Shown: one piece after another, positions 26,856 to 34,822 of the stretch
Layout of the letters: each line of letters starts with the position of its first letter
Position numbering within the stretch: the first letter of the stretch is position 1
Assembly (NCBI RefSeq): GCF_008040105.1
Contig: NZ_VRMG01000015.1
Span: forward strand, 143,507 to 207,506
Direction: 5' to 3'
DNA length: 64,000 bases
DNA from: Lacisediminihabitans profunda
Lineage (GTDB): Bacteria > Actinomycetota > Actinomycetes > Actinomycetales > Microbacteriaceae
Program-made: the position numbers and the translations under genes
The notes under the pieces: generated by a model
Database searches by the model: none
What the model was told of the DNA's origin: nothing
What the model saw: the letters and a program-made list of their open reading frames with translations, nothing else

Positions 26856-27874
26856 TGACTCAGCACGTAACGGATAAGCCACAGGTAGCTTCCGGCCCGG
26901 CGCCGGCGGGCGCGGCGATCCAATCGAACCGAGCGATCGCCGTCTCGGCATCTCGATTCGGATTGCCGGTCCTGCTCATCATCCTCATCGTCATCTTCTC
27001 GGTTCTGGCTCCCCAGACCTTCGCGACAGTTACGAATTTGAGGACGGTCCTCAGTACACAATCCGTTCTCGCCGTGCTCGCGCTGGCGGCCATGATGACG
27101 TTGGTCATCGGCGAGTTCGACCTTTCGCTCGGTGCGCAGATGGGGCTTTCGGCGCTACTCTTCCCCGGCCTTGCCGCGAATGGGACGTTGCCTCTTCCCG
27201 TCGCACTGATTTGCGCGATTCTCGCCACGACGCTGGTAGGCCTGATCAACGGCATCCTGGTCGCGAAACTGAAGATCAACTCGTTCATCGCGACGATCGG
27301 GATGGCGGCGTTGCTCTCCGCCGCAGTTCTCGCATACTCGGGAGGCAACACCATTTATGCGGGCGTTCCGCCGTCGCTCCTCTCGATCGCGGCCTTTGCC
27401 CCATTGGGCATCCCCGGACCGATCATCTACGTAGCCGTTATCGCCCTGGTCGTGTGGTTGCTTCTGCAGCGCACACCGTTCGGTCGCTGGATGGCCGCTG
27501 TCGGCGGAAGCCGGGATGCGGCCAAGCTCTCGGGAATCAACACAGACCGGGTCACGGTTGTCACGTTCACGCTGGCGGGAGTCTTGTGCGGGATCTCCGG
27601 TGTACTGCTGGCAAGTCAACTCGGAAGCGGGAACCCGGCCGTCGGCCCCGGCCAGCTGCTGCCCGCCTTCGCCGCCGCGTTTCTCGGTGCGACCTCGTTC
27701 CGTGTGGGCCAATTCAATGTGTGGGGAACGATCTTCGCGGTCTTGACGATTGCGACGGGAGTCGCTGGATTGAACCTGCTGGGACTGCCCTCCTGGGTGG
27801 AGCCAGCGTTCAATGGGTTGGCCTTGATCGTCGCGGTGACCGCCACCCGTTACCTCCGTGGAAAGCCGTTGTAG
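26855..27874 (+). CDS. ABC importer permease (ribose type)
   Basis: A 339-residue membrane protein of the RbsC group with about ten hydrophobic segments, including MTLVIGEFDLSLGAQMGL after the third helix and the coupling region GRWMAAVGGSRDAAKLSGI. NTDRVTVVTFTLAGVLCGISG follows. It starts on the TAATG overlap with the ATPase behind GAAGGAGA. Only one permease is encoded, so a homodimer as in the ribose system is likely. A terminator hairpin follows. Confidence 0.92.
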   Translation: MTQHVTDKPQVASGPAPAGAAIQSNRAIAVSASRFGLPVLLIILIVIFSVLAPQTFATVTNLRTVLSTQSVLAVLALAAMMTLVIGEFDLSLGAQMGLSALLFPGLAANGTLPLPVALICAILATTLVGLINGILVAKLKINSFIATIGMAALLSAAVLAYSGGNTIYAGVPPSLLSIAAFAPLGIPGPIIYVAVIALVVWLLLQRTPFGRWMAAVGGSRDAAKLSGINTDRVTVVTFTLAGVLCGISGVLLASQLGSGNPAVGPGQLLPAFAAAFLGATSFRVGQFNVWGTIFAVLTIATGVAGLNLLGLPSWVEPAFNGLALIVAVTATRYLRGKPL

Positions 27875-27887
27875 ACCGTCTCGTTGC

Positions 27888-27914
27888 CTGTGGCGGCTCG
27901 TCGAGCCACCACAG
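27888..27914 (+). terminator. Hairpin after the importer operon
   Basis: CTGTGGCGGCTCG and CGAGCCACCACAG pair over 13 positions with one mismatch and a one-base centre as written (the real loop must open a few pairs), 14 bases after the permease stop. There is no T-run. Confidence 0.5.
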
Positions 27915-27971
27915 CGGGCCGCGGAGGGCGGGAGCATTCCGGGCGCCCTCAAACTGTAGACAAGAATCAAG

Positions 27972-28330
27972 ATGGTCCTCGGCCTGGACCGGAAGATTTG
28001 GCGGTTGCTGAAGCGTGACGGCATCGACGTGGCCCGCTGCACCGTCGAGCGGCTGATGCGCCGGCAGGGGATGCCTGGGATCCGCCGCCTTCGTCGCCGA
28101 CGTCTTCGGCCGCCGCATCGTCGGTTGGCGAACCACGACCGGAGAAGCCACCGCCGGGGTCGCGCACCACAGCGACGCGGGATCCCAGTACACCTCAATC
28201 CGACGCACCATTCCGCACCATCGACGAGCTCGAACTCGCGACCCTGTCCTGGGTGAAAACACCGCCCAGCCGCAACCGCGACAGGGAGAACCCGCCCTCC
28301 ACCAACCCCGGGGCGATCCAGGACAGTACA
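27972..28330 (+). mobile_element. Degenerate IS3-family transposase (orfB) fragment
   Basis: The frame begins with KIWRLLKRDGIDVARCTVERLMRRQGMPG, the conserved region before the catalytic core of IS3-family OrfB. After a gap, HHSDAGSQYTSIR (second catalytic Asp region) and, in another frame, IDELELATLSWV appear. Internal deletions and frameshifts make it non-functional. A copy of the same N-terminal stretch occurs at 63705-63773. Confidence 0.75.
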
Positions 28331-28553
28331 ACTAGCGACTCACGCCCACACGGTCACGGCCCTTCAGGCGGCGAACTGGCCCGCGTGAGTGCGAGCGTTA
28401 CCGCGGTCGGCGCAACCGCCGTTTATCGGGATGAAATCCCGGCGGACACGCGGAGATCACGACGATGCACTCGAGAAGCGCTTCGAACGTTATCGAATCT
28501 CCGGGCCGCCCCTTGCGGCAGCATAAAGCCAGGGAACCGAGACAATCGAGCAC

Positions 28554-28572
28554 GTTACCGCTGGGCAAGAAG
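28554..28572. promoter_or_regulatory. Island operator, copy 7
   Basis: GTTACCGCTGGGCAAGAAG, 79 bp upstream of the hydrolase start at 28652. The left arm equals that of copy 5 except for one base. Confidence 0.5.
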
Positions 28573-28651
28573 ACATGATGTGCGTGGCAACGACACCGGC
28601 CTAGGGTTTTGCCTGCGCGCCATAAGGACGTGGCCGCGGATGGAGAGAGAA

Positions 28652-29380
28652 ATGCCGCAGACCTTCGTATTGATAAACGGCGCCTGGCACGGCGGTTGGG
28701 CGTGGCACGCGGTCGCGTCCGAACTTCGGACAGCAGGACATGAGGTGTACGCCCCGATCCTCCCCGGCCTGGGCGAACACGATGACCCGTCGACACTCAC
28801 CCTTCAAGAGTGCGTCGACTTCGTCGCTGACTACATCACCAGCAAAGGCCTCTCAGAAGTGATCCTGGTTGGACATAGCTGGGGCGGCTTCCTCGTCTCG
28901 GGCGTGACCATGAAGCTCGGACGCGCGATCGCCCGCCGCGTCTATTTAAACGCCCACGTACCACTCACCGGCGAATCGCTCAACGACATCGTGCCGCCGG
29001 AATACGTGACACTATTCGACGAGCTCGCAGAGGCCTCCGGCAACAACTCGGTGAGCTTGCCTTATGAACTCTGGCAGGAGGCGCTCATGCAAGATGCCGG
29101 CGAGGAAGCGCAGCGAATCGCCCACGCGGGGCTATTGCCCCAGCCCTACCGCTACTTCACGGACAGCCTCGATCTCGATGGCCTCGAAGATAAGGGCGTC
29201 CCGGCCAGTTACGTCACGTCGCCAGATGACCTCGCTCTGCCGCCGGGTGAGTACGGCTGGACGCCCCGCTTCCCCGACCGCCTCCGGAACGTCAGGATCG
29301 TAGCCACGGTTGGCAGTCACGAGAGCCTCTTCACCCAGCCGGCAGCAGTCGCTGCTGCGCTACAAGAGGCCTCAGCCTAG
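28652..29380 (+). CDS. Alpha/beta-hydrolase, serine esterase type
   Basis: A 242-residue hydrolase with HGGWAWHAVASELRTAGHEV at the N-terminus, nucleophile serine in VGHSWGGFLV and a late His in VGSHESLFTQPAAVAA. The profile matches the small esterases related to plant hydroxynitrile lyases and methylesterases, and to bacterial salicylate or pyrethroid esterases. It differs from the aspartate-type hydrolases in the island. The ATG at 28652 has GGAGAGAG upstream; the in-frame ATG at 28640 is an alternative. It could release an acid or alcohol from an ester substrate before ring oxidation. Confidence 0.85.
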   Translation: MPQTFVLINGAWHGGWAWHAVASELRTAGHEVYAPILPGLGEHDDPSTLTLQECVDFVADYITSKGLSEVILVGHSWGGFLVSGVTMKLGRAIARRVYLNAHVPLTGESLNDIVPPEYVTLFDELAEASGNNSVSLPYELWQEALMQDAGEEAQRIAHAGLLPQPYRYFTDSLDLDGLEDKGVPASYVTSPDDLALPPGEYGWTPRFPDRLRNVRIVATVGSHESLFTQPAAVAAALQEASA

Positions 29381-29393
29381 TTGCCGAACCGAT

Positions 29394-29422
29394 CGGCGGG
29401 AGCGCTCGATTGGCTCCCGCCG
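29394..29422 (+). terminator. Rho-independent terminator
   Basis: CGGCGGGAGC and GCTCCCGCCG form a perfect 10-bp stem with a 9-base loop, followed by GTTTCCCCTTATTTCC, 14 bases after the hydrolase stop codon. Confidence 0.8.
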
Positions 29423-29881
29423 TTTCCCCTTATTTCCTTGGCTCCGGTCGCTGGCGTCTCGCAGAAATGAGGTTTGATGCGGCGAGGAGCCTACGTGCAA
29501 CTCTGCCTCGACGGCTACGCCGTTGGCGATCCAGCGATACTTCCTGCTGCGCCTGACGCACATTGGCCCGGCTGCCCTTCCCCGACGAGCTCGACGACCT
29601 GGTCGTCGGCACCGGCCCTGCCGGGTGCGTTCTCCCAGGCGTTCTGAATGGCCATGACCATGCGGGCCAAGACCACCGGGCGAAAGAGAGCGTGTTCTGC
29701 CAGCCAAGGTGAACTAGGTGCCGAGTTCAACGTCAACCGGTCGACGAACGCGGACATGGTCGCGCGCTCAAACGCCGTGGCGTGATCGAGCGTGCTCGGC
29801 ACGAGAGCGACGCCCGCCGCCACGTATCAAGTCTCACCAACTCAGACGATGGGGACGCTGCTCCGGCGCATCCTGGACCAG
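29423..29881. other. Intergenic stretch, one unrecognised small frame
   Basis: A 102-codon minus-strand frame at 29515-29823 reads TAFERATMSAF-like and LFRPVVLARMVMAIQNAWEN segments that look protein-like, but I cannot assign a family. It may be the fragment of a lost gene. No RNA gene or repeat is apparent. Confidence 0.4.
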
Positions 29882-31720
29882 TCAGGAGTGCTCCGAGCGG
29901 AGCTGAGCCGCACGTCGCACGGGCGAATTGCTGGCTCCGAATGCGAGGTAGTCGCCCAGCCTCTGCACTATCTCGAAGAACACGTTGTCGCGCGTCTCGG
30001 TGTACGCCTGCAGGAACTCGCCATCGGAATTCCGGTCATACATGATGTTCAACGCCTTGAGCGTCTGGACGTATTCGGGCGACAGATCGAATCGGCCGAT
30101 CAAGTCGTCGTAATAGTTAGTCGGCAGCTGCAGCATCGGCACCCCGTTGAGGTCAAGGGAACGCACGGTCGAGAAGATGTCTCTCGACCCGAGCGCGATG
30201 TGCCCCGGAGATCGCGCGCCTCCTCCGGCCACGGACTCGACGACGCTCGTGGGGAGCACGTTGAGCACGACCCGAACCGTGCCGGCCCCATTGGCGAGCA
30301 CCTGACTGCGAACGAGGCCGCGCTCGTCGGCCACGTCCTCGCTCGGTTGTGCGACCAGCCCAAGGATCGACCGATAGAAGAGAACCGCTTCGTCGAACGT
30401 GCGCCAGTTCTGAGGGAGCGCGATGTGATCCACATGGTCTATTGCTCGAGACCTCGCCGGCTCGGGTTCGGTTGCACCCGAGAAGCGTCCGATCCAGTCC
30501 GGCTCGTTCGCGACCGGTGCGGGACTCAACCCGACTCGCACCGATCCCGGGGCCCGCAGCACGTGGCTCGACGGACTCGGATCGGGTGCGACGTCGTGAG
30601 CGAGTAGCTCGCCTGCCCTCCGCGATGCCGCCTCGACGTCGACCAGGTGAAACCCGATCCCCACGATCCCGACAGGTGCGGTGTCGTCCGACCCACTCGT
30701 CGTGATAATGAGCCGCACATCCCCCTGCGACCACAGATCGTCGCCGTTGCCGGATGCACCGCGATGAACGAATCCCAACGCGAGGAAAGTGCCGTCCAGG
30801 TCGTGCCGCTCGGGTACCGCGACCCGGATGTAATCGAAATCCTCCGCGGGACCACTGTGCGTCAGACGCGTCAACGAGGGACTGACTGCGCCGTCTCGAA
30901 AGCCGACTGTGGTCGCGGTGATGTCTTCGAGATAGCGAAGCGAACGGAGGCCGTCGATCGCAGTCAGTCGTGGATCCGTCTGCCTGAATACGTCGTTGAA
31001 GACCTCGATCGACATCGGACCGGCGTATCCGGTTTTGGCGATCGCGGCGGTCCACCCGACGAGGTCGAAATCACCCTGCCCGGGAAACAGGCGATAGTGG
31101 CGACTCCAGGACAGCGGATCCAGCTGGATCAGGGGGGCATCCGCGACCTGGGCGAAGAAAATCTTCTCACCGGGGATCTCCTCGATCAGCTCGAGCGATG
31201 ATCGCCGAGACAGCATGTGGAAGCTGTCAAGACACAGGCCGACCGCGGGGTGGTCCGCCTGGCGAACGATCGACCACGCATGGTCGTACGTCGACACGAA
31301 GCGCCCCCAGGCGAGCGCTTCGTAGGCGATCTTGACCCCCCTCTCCTGGGCGAGGTCGCCAAGGACCCTCAACTGCTCCGCCAGCAGGTCATCGTCATCG
31401 ATCACCGCCGTCGCTACGTTCGAGCACAGCAGCATCAGCGGTGCGCCGAGCTGTGCGGCGACATCCAGCTTTGCAGCAGCCCGGCGAAGGTTGGCTTCGA
31501 ACTGGGATTCGAGCACTCCCTCGAAGTCGCGGAAAGGCTGATAGAGCTCTACGGCCATGCCAAGGTCCCTGGCGAAACGCCCCACGCCCCGCGGACTCAG
31601 GGGACTCGCGATGAGATCATTGTCGAAGATCTCGACGCCGTCGAATCCGGCAGCTGCCGCGGCCCCGAGCTTCTCCTCCAATGAGCCGGAGAGGCTCACC
31701 GTGGCGATGGATGCCCTCAT
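29882..31720 (-). CDS. quiC: 3-dehydroshikimate dehydratase, two-domain (TIM barrel + HPPD-like)
   Basis: A 612-residue enzyme expected to dehydrate 3-dehydroshikimate to protocatechuate. Residues about 1-280 are a TIM barrel (GFDGVEIFDNDLI, KIAYEALAWGRFVSTY, VGLCLDSFHMLSR, FFAQVADAPLI, YRLFPGQGDFD, MSIEVFND) with the Glu/Asp-His/His/Glu metal set. Residues about 300-612 form a tandem glyoxalase-fold region like 4-hydroxyphenylpyruvate dioxygenase, with DHVDHIALP, PGHIALGSRDIF and VFFEIVQRLGDY supplying a His-His-Glu triad. The same architecture is known for QuiC of Pseudomonas. The ATG overlaps the upstream hydrolase stop by one base. Its product would enter PcaGH. Confidence 0.85.
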   Translation of the reverse strand: MRASIATVSLSGSLEEKLGAAAAAGFDGVEIFDNDLIASPLSPRGVGRFARDLGMAVELYQPFRDFEGVLESQFEANLRRAAAKLDVAAQLGAPLMLLCSNVATAVIDDDDLLAEQLRVLGDLAQERGVKIAYEALAWGRFVSTYDHAWSIVRQADHPAVGLCLDSFHMLSRRSSLELIEEIPGEKIFFAQVADAPLIQLDPLSWSRHYRLFPGQGDFDLVGWTAAIAKTGYAGPMSIEVFNDVFRQTDPRLTAIDGLRSLRYLEDITATTVGFRDGAVSPSLTRLTHSGPAEDFDYIRVAVPERHDLDGTFLALGFVHRGASGNGDDLWSQGDVRLIITTSGSDDTAPVGIVGIGFHLVDVEAASRRAGELLAHDVAPDPSPSSHVLRAPGSVRVGLSPAPVANEPDWIGRFSGATEPEPARSRAIDHVDHIALPQNWRTFDEAVLFYRSILGLVAQPSEDVADERGLVRSQVLANGAGTVRVVLNVLPTSVVESVAGGGARSPGHIALGSRDIFSTVRSLDLNGVPMLQLPTNYYDDLIGRFDLSPEYVQTLKALNIMYDRNSDGEFLQAYTETRDNVFFEIVQRLGDYLAFGASNSPVRRAAQLRSEHS

Positions 31721-32637
31721 CAGACCGACGGTCCTGCACCAGCGAACCCGGGGGACAGGGGTAACCCGCGGCTGGTATCGCTTCCGCCATTCAGAAATGG
31801 AACGAGCAGGTCCAACAGTTCCTGAGGACGCTCCTCGGGAACCCAGTGCCCGCAGTTCGCAATGGAGCCGCCGGTTACATTTACGGCGAATTCCTGCAGA
31901 ATACCGACCATCCGCGATCCCCACCGCTGGTCCCCGCCAATCGCGAGGACCGGTAGCTCAAGCGGGGTGCGCGCGAATTCACGGTTGTCGTCGGCGTCGC
32001 GCGGAAATGCCCGGTACCATTCCAGCATCCCTCTGATGGCACCGGGTCGAGCCATCGCCTCGGCGAAGACGGCTACATCCTCGGTAGTAATGCCCCCCTG
32101 GTTGTAGATGCGCTCGCGAACGAAAGAGTCGATGTACAGGAACTCTCGCCCTTGAATGAGCTGCTCTGGAAGATTTCGATGCTGATGAAACGCGAAGTGC
32201 CACAGCTTCGGGTCGACGAGGGCTGTATCCCAGAAGCTCGCCCCGGGGATCGGCACATCGATGATCGCCACTCGCTGTACCGAGGCCGGTGCCGATGCCG
32301 CCCAGGCGAAGGCCGTCATTCCTCCAATGTCATGACCGACGACCGATACCTCGCCATAGCCGAGCTCTCGACGCAGAGTGTCGAGTTCTCGAGCCATGGC
32401 GAGTTTGCTGTATCCGTCGACCGGCTTGTCCGAGTCGCCGCTGCCTTTGAGGTCCACGGCGATCACGGTGTGGTGCTGCGCGAGCGGCCCCATGACATGG
32501 CGCCACTCTCGCCACGTCTGCGGAAAGCCATGAAGGAGGAATACCGGCTGGCCGACACCGCCGATGACCGAATGCAGCCGTACTCCCCCGACGTCTGTCA
32601 TGTGGTGCTCGAATACAACACCGTCAAACACGACCAT
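31720..32637 (-). CDS. Alpha/beta-hydrolase (epoxide hydrolase-like), paralogue of the protein at 21799
   Basis: A 305-residue hydrolase beginning MVVFDGVVFEHHMTDVGGVR, with oxyanion HGFPQTWREWRHVM, aspartate nucleophile in VVGHDIGGMTAFAWAAS and His in CGHWVPEERPQELLDLL. Long stretches are shared with the protein at 21799 (YNQGG/T, WYRAFPRDADDNREFA). The start is behind GAGAGG. A C-terminal tail of about 20 residues after PFLNGG is not found in the paralogue. It is translationally coupled to the dehydroshikimate dehydratase gene; the operator at 32727 precedes it. Confidence 0.88.
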   Translation of the reverse strand: MVVFDGVVFEHHMTDVGGVRLHSVIGGVGQPVFLLHGFPQTWREWRHVMGPLAQHHTVIAVDLKGSGDSDKPVDGYSKLAMARELDTLRRELGYGEVSVVGHDIGGMTAFAWAASAPASVQRVAIIDVPIPGASFWDTALVDPKLWHFAFHQHRNLPEQLIQGREFLYIDSFVRERIYNQGGITTEDVAVFAEAMARPGAIRGMLEWYRAFPRDADDNREFARTPLELPVLAIGGDQRWGSRMVGILQEFAVNVTGGSIANCGHWVPEERPQELLDLLVPFLNGGSDTSRGLPLSPGFAGAGPSV

Positions 32638-32726
32638 TTCGTCCGCCTCTCGTGAGTTGCGACTGACATCAGGCGGATGCAGTCGCCGAGCAGCCTAAGC
32701 AGGGATGTTCGACGCGGCTCAGTCAC

Positions 32727-32745
32727 GACTCCGCCCGGCGGAATA
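32727..32745. promoter_or_regulatory. Island operator, copy 8
   Basis: GACTCCGCCCGGCGGAATA, 89 bp upstream of the hydrolase start (32637, minus), in front of the hydrolase-dehydratase operon. Confidence 0.5.
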
Positions 32746-32773
32746 GGTCGCTCGGGAGGTTGAAGCCTCTCAT

Positions 32774-33637
32774 TCAAGGCCCAGCCGAGAAGAACTCCTT
32801 CAAGTGCCCCAGTACGGCCCCCGGCTGTTCCTCTGGCAGGTAATGTCCGCAGTCCGGGATGGCGTACCCCTGGACGTCGGACGCATATCGTCCCCAGATT
32901 CCGAGCACGTCATCGTTGCGCAACCCACCGTCCGCGCCCCATAACAGGAGGAGCGCAGCGGTGACGACGGTGCCTGCTGCGGCATCTTTGTCGTCCCTCT
33001 CGAGGTCAATGCCGAAGCCGGCGCGATAATCCTCCAGCGACGCCGCCAGATGTGCCGGATCTTCAAACGCGCGGAGATATTCGGATAGCGCATCGTCATC
33101 GATGGCACCCTTCTCGAGCGGCTCGCGAAAGAAATATCGCAGGTACGGCTCGGTGTTGCCGGCGAGCAGGATCTCCGGGAGGTCGGGCTGACGGTGGAAG
33201 AACCAGTGCCACATGCGCGTAGCCGAATCCACATCGACGGCAGCCATCACTTCGCGGGTAGGAAGGATATCGAGGAGAGCGAGCCGCTCGATGTCGGCGG
33301 GGTGGTCGAGCGCCCAGCGGTGAGATACGCGGGCGCCACGATCGTGACCGGCGACGAGAGCAGACGCATGACCCAGATGCTGCAGCAGCTCATGGAGATC
33401 GCGCGCCGTCGAGCGCTTATCGTAGCCTGTCGTCGCCAGGCCAGAGGCCCCGTACCCTCTCAGATCGGGAGCAACGACGGTGAATTCTCCGCCGAGCCCC
33501 TGCATCACGTGACGCCAGCAGGTGCTCGTCTGCGGCCATCCGTGCACCAGCACGACCAGCCGCTCGCCGTCCCCGAAGCGGCGGTAGGAAAGTCGCACCT
33601 CGTCCAGATCGACGGAGTGTGCGGTGACTTTCGACAT
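32774..33637 (-). CDS. Alpha/beta-hydrolase, haloacetate-dehalogenase-like
   Basis: A 287-residue hydrolase with HGWPQTSTCWRHVM, the nucleophile motif AGHDRGARVSHRWALDHP, LDILPT, MWHWFFHRQPDLPEILLAG and IPDCGHYLPEEQP. The GHDRGAR plus WHWFF combination is that of fluoroacetate dehalogenases, in which Asp, two Arg and His-Trp form the halide and carboxylate site. Many relatives with these motifs act on other substrates, so dehalogenation is not proven. It diverges from the SDR at 33796 across operator copy 9. Confidence 0.85.
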   Translation of the reverse strand: MSKVTAHSVDLDEVRLSYRRFGDGERLVVLVHGWPQTSTCWRHVMQGLGGEFTVVAPDLRGYGASGLATTGYDKRSTARDLHELLQHLGHASALVAGHDRGARVSHRWALDHPADIERLALLDILPTREVMAAVDVDSATRMWHWFFHRQPDLPEILLAGNTEPYLRYFFREPLEKGAIDDDALSEYLRAFEDPAHLAASLEDYRAGFGIDLERDDKDAAAGTVVTAALLLLWGADGGLRNDDVLGIWGRYASDVQGYAIPDCGHYLPEEQPGAVLGHLKEFFSAGP

Positions 33638-33715
33638 GCGGCAACCTTCTCTCCGGTACGCAATCTCGCACCGTCGGTGACCGTACCACCTGGACCGAAT
33701 CCAATAGTCTCACCG

Positions 33716-33734
33716 GTTTCCGCCGACCGAAAAC
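33716..33734. promoter_or_regulatory. Island operator, copy 9
   Basis: GTTTCCGCCGACCGAAAAC sits between divergent starts at 33637 (hydrolase, 78 bp away) and 33796 (SDR, 61 bp away). Confidence 0.55.
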
Positions 33735-33795
33735 TCGACGTGCAACGGAATTGCGTCCATGGAACATTCGGACCTAGTGCAATCTAGGGAGTGAC

Positions 33796-34566
33796 ATGAG
33801 CGACGATACAAAGAACGCAGTGGCCGTCGTCACCGGGGCAGCTGGCGGCCTCGGCAGGGTGATAACTCGCGTTCTGCTCGAGGACGGGTTCCGCGTGGCC
33901 GCCATCGACATCGGCCGAGGCCGGCTCGACGAGGCTTTTCGCGACGAGATCGGCTCTGGAGATGTGCTCGCGCTGGAATGCGACATCACCGACGAAGCCG
34001 CGGTCGCCCGCACGATCGCTCGAGTCGACGACACTTGGTTGCGGCTAGACGCACTCATCAACAATGCTGGAATTGAGCCACAGCACTCGATCCGCGATGC
34101 CGACATGACCCTGTGGGATCAGACGTTCGCGGTCAACGTGCGAGCCCCCATGATGTTGGTAAAACACGCCACGCCTATCTGGGAACGACAACAACGCGGC
34201 ACAGTCGTCTGCATAGGCTCGCGTACCTGGCAGAGCGGAAGCAGCACCGCATCCTACGGAGCGTCGAAGGCAGCGCTCGTTGGATTGGTTCGGTCGATCG
34301 CCTCCGAACTCGGACCGATCGGCGTGAACGCGAACGTCGTCGCTCCCAGTTTCGTGCGGACTCCCCTCAATGCGATCAAGGGCGACCATGATTACATCGA
34401 CGACTACGCAGCGCGATTCACGGCGATAAGCGCGATGCGACGACTGATCGAGCCGATCGATGTGGCCAACGCCGTTGCGTTTCTCGCGTCGCCTCGGGCT
34501 AGGAACATCACCGGCGACGTGATCAACGTCGCAGCCGGCAGCCACATGCCACCGACCATCAGGTAA
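33796..34566 (+). CDS. SDR-family oxidoreductase
   Basis: A 256-residue classical SDR: VVTGAAGGLGRVITRVL, NNAGIEPQHS, catalytic Ser in VCIGSRTWQSGSS, Tyr/Lys in ASYGASKAALVGL, and the C-terminal NITGDVINVAAG. All catalytic residues are in place, so it should be an active NAD(P)-dependent dehydrogenase. As the last gene of the island with an operator in front, it is a candidate for oxidising the hydroxyl of a cyclic polyol. Confidence 0.9.
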   Translation: MSDDTKNAVAVVTGAAGGLGRVITRVLLEDGFRVAAIDIGRGRLDEAFRDEIGSGDVLALECDITDEAAVARTIARVDDTWLRLDALINNAGIEPQHSIRDADMTLWDQTFAVNVRAPMMLVKHATPIWERQQRGTVVCIGSRTWQSGSSTASYGASKAALVGLVRSIASELGPIGVNANVVAPSFVRTPLNAIKGDHDYIDDYAARFTAISAMRRLIEPIDVANAVAFLASPRARNITGDVINVAAGSHMPPTIR

Positions 34567-34644
34567 ACGAGAGATTGAAGGACGCTGGGTTCTCGACGTT
34601 CGGCCCCGCCCGGTGTGGAAAATTGAGACTTCACGTCGTCAGCG

Positions 34645-34805
34645 ATCCGGTTCGGGCTCACCCGTCGGTCGACGAGTGCGAGGCTCCAGCGCTGCAGCCA
34701 GGCTCTCTTCAAGCGCGCGCTTCCGGATCGCATGGAACGTCTTCCGAGACAGACCATGCTCGAGACAGAAGGTCGTCACCGACCCGCGTGGCGCATCGCG
34801 GAAGT
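34645..34805 (-). mobile_element. IS481-family transposase, N-terminal fragment
   Basis: The minus strand reads DAPRGSVTTFCLEHGLSRKT, FHAIRKRALEESLAAALEPR and TRRPTGEPEP before a stop, which is the N-terminal helix-turn-helix and linker of an IS481 transposase. The integrase core is missing. The beginning of a closely similar protein survives at 39583-39675. Confidence 0.75.
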
Positions 34806-34822
34806 GTCACCGATCTACTGAC

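Noticed and set aside
29515..29823. A 102-residue minus-strand protein next to the dehydroshikimate dehydratase
   Set aside because: Protein-like in part, but no recognisable family, start signal or complete domain, so it is not annotated as a gene.
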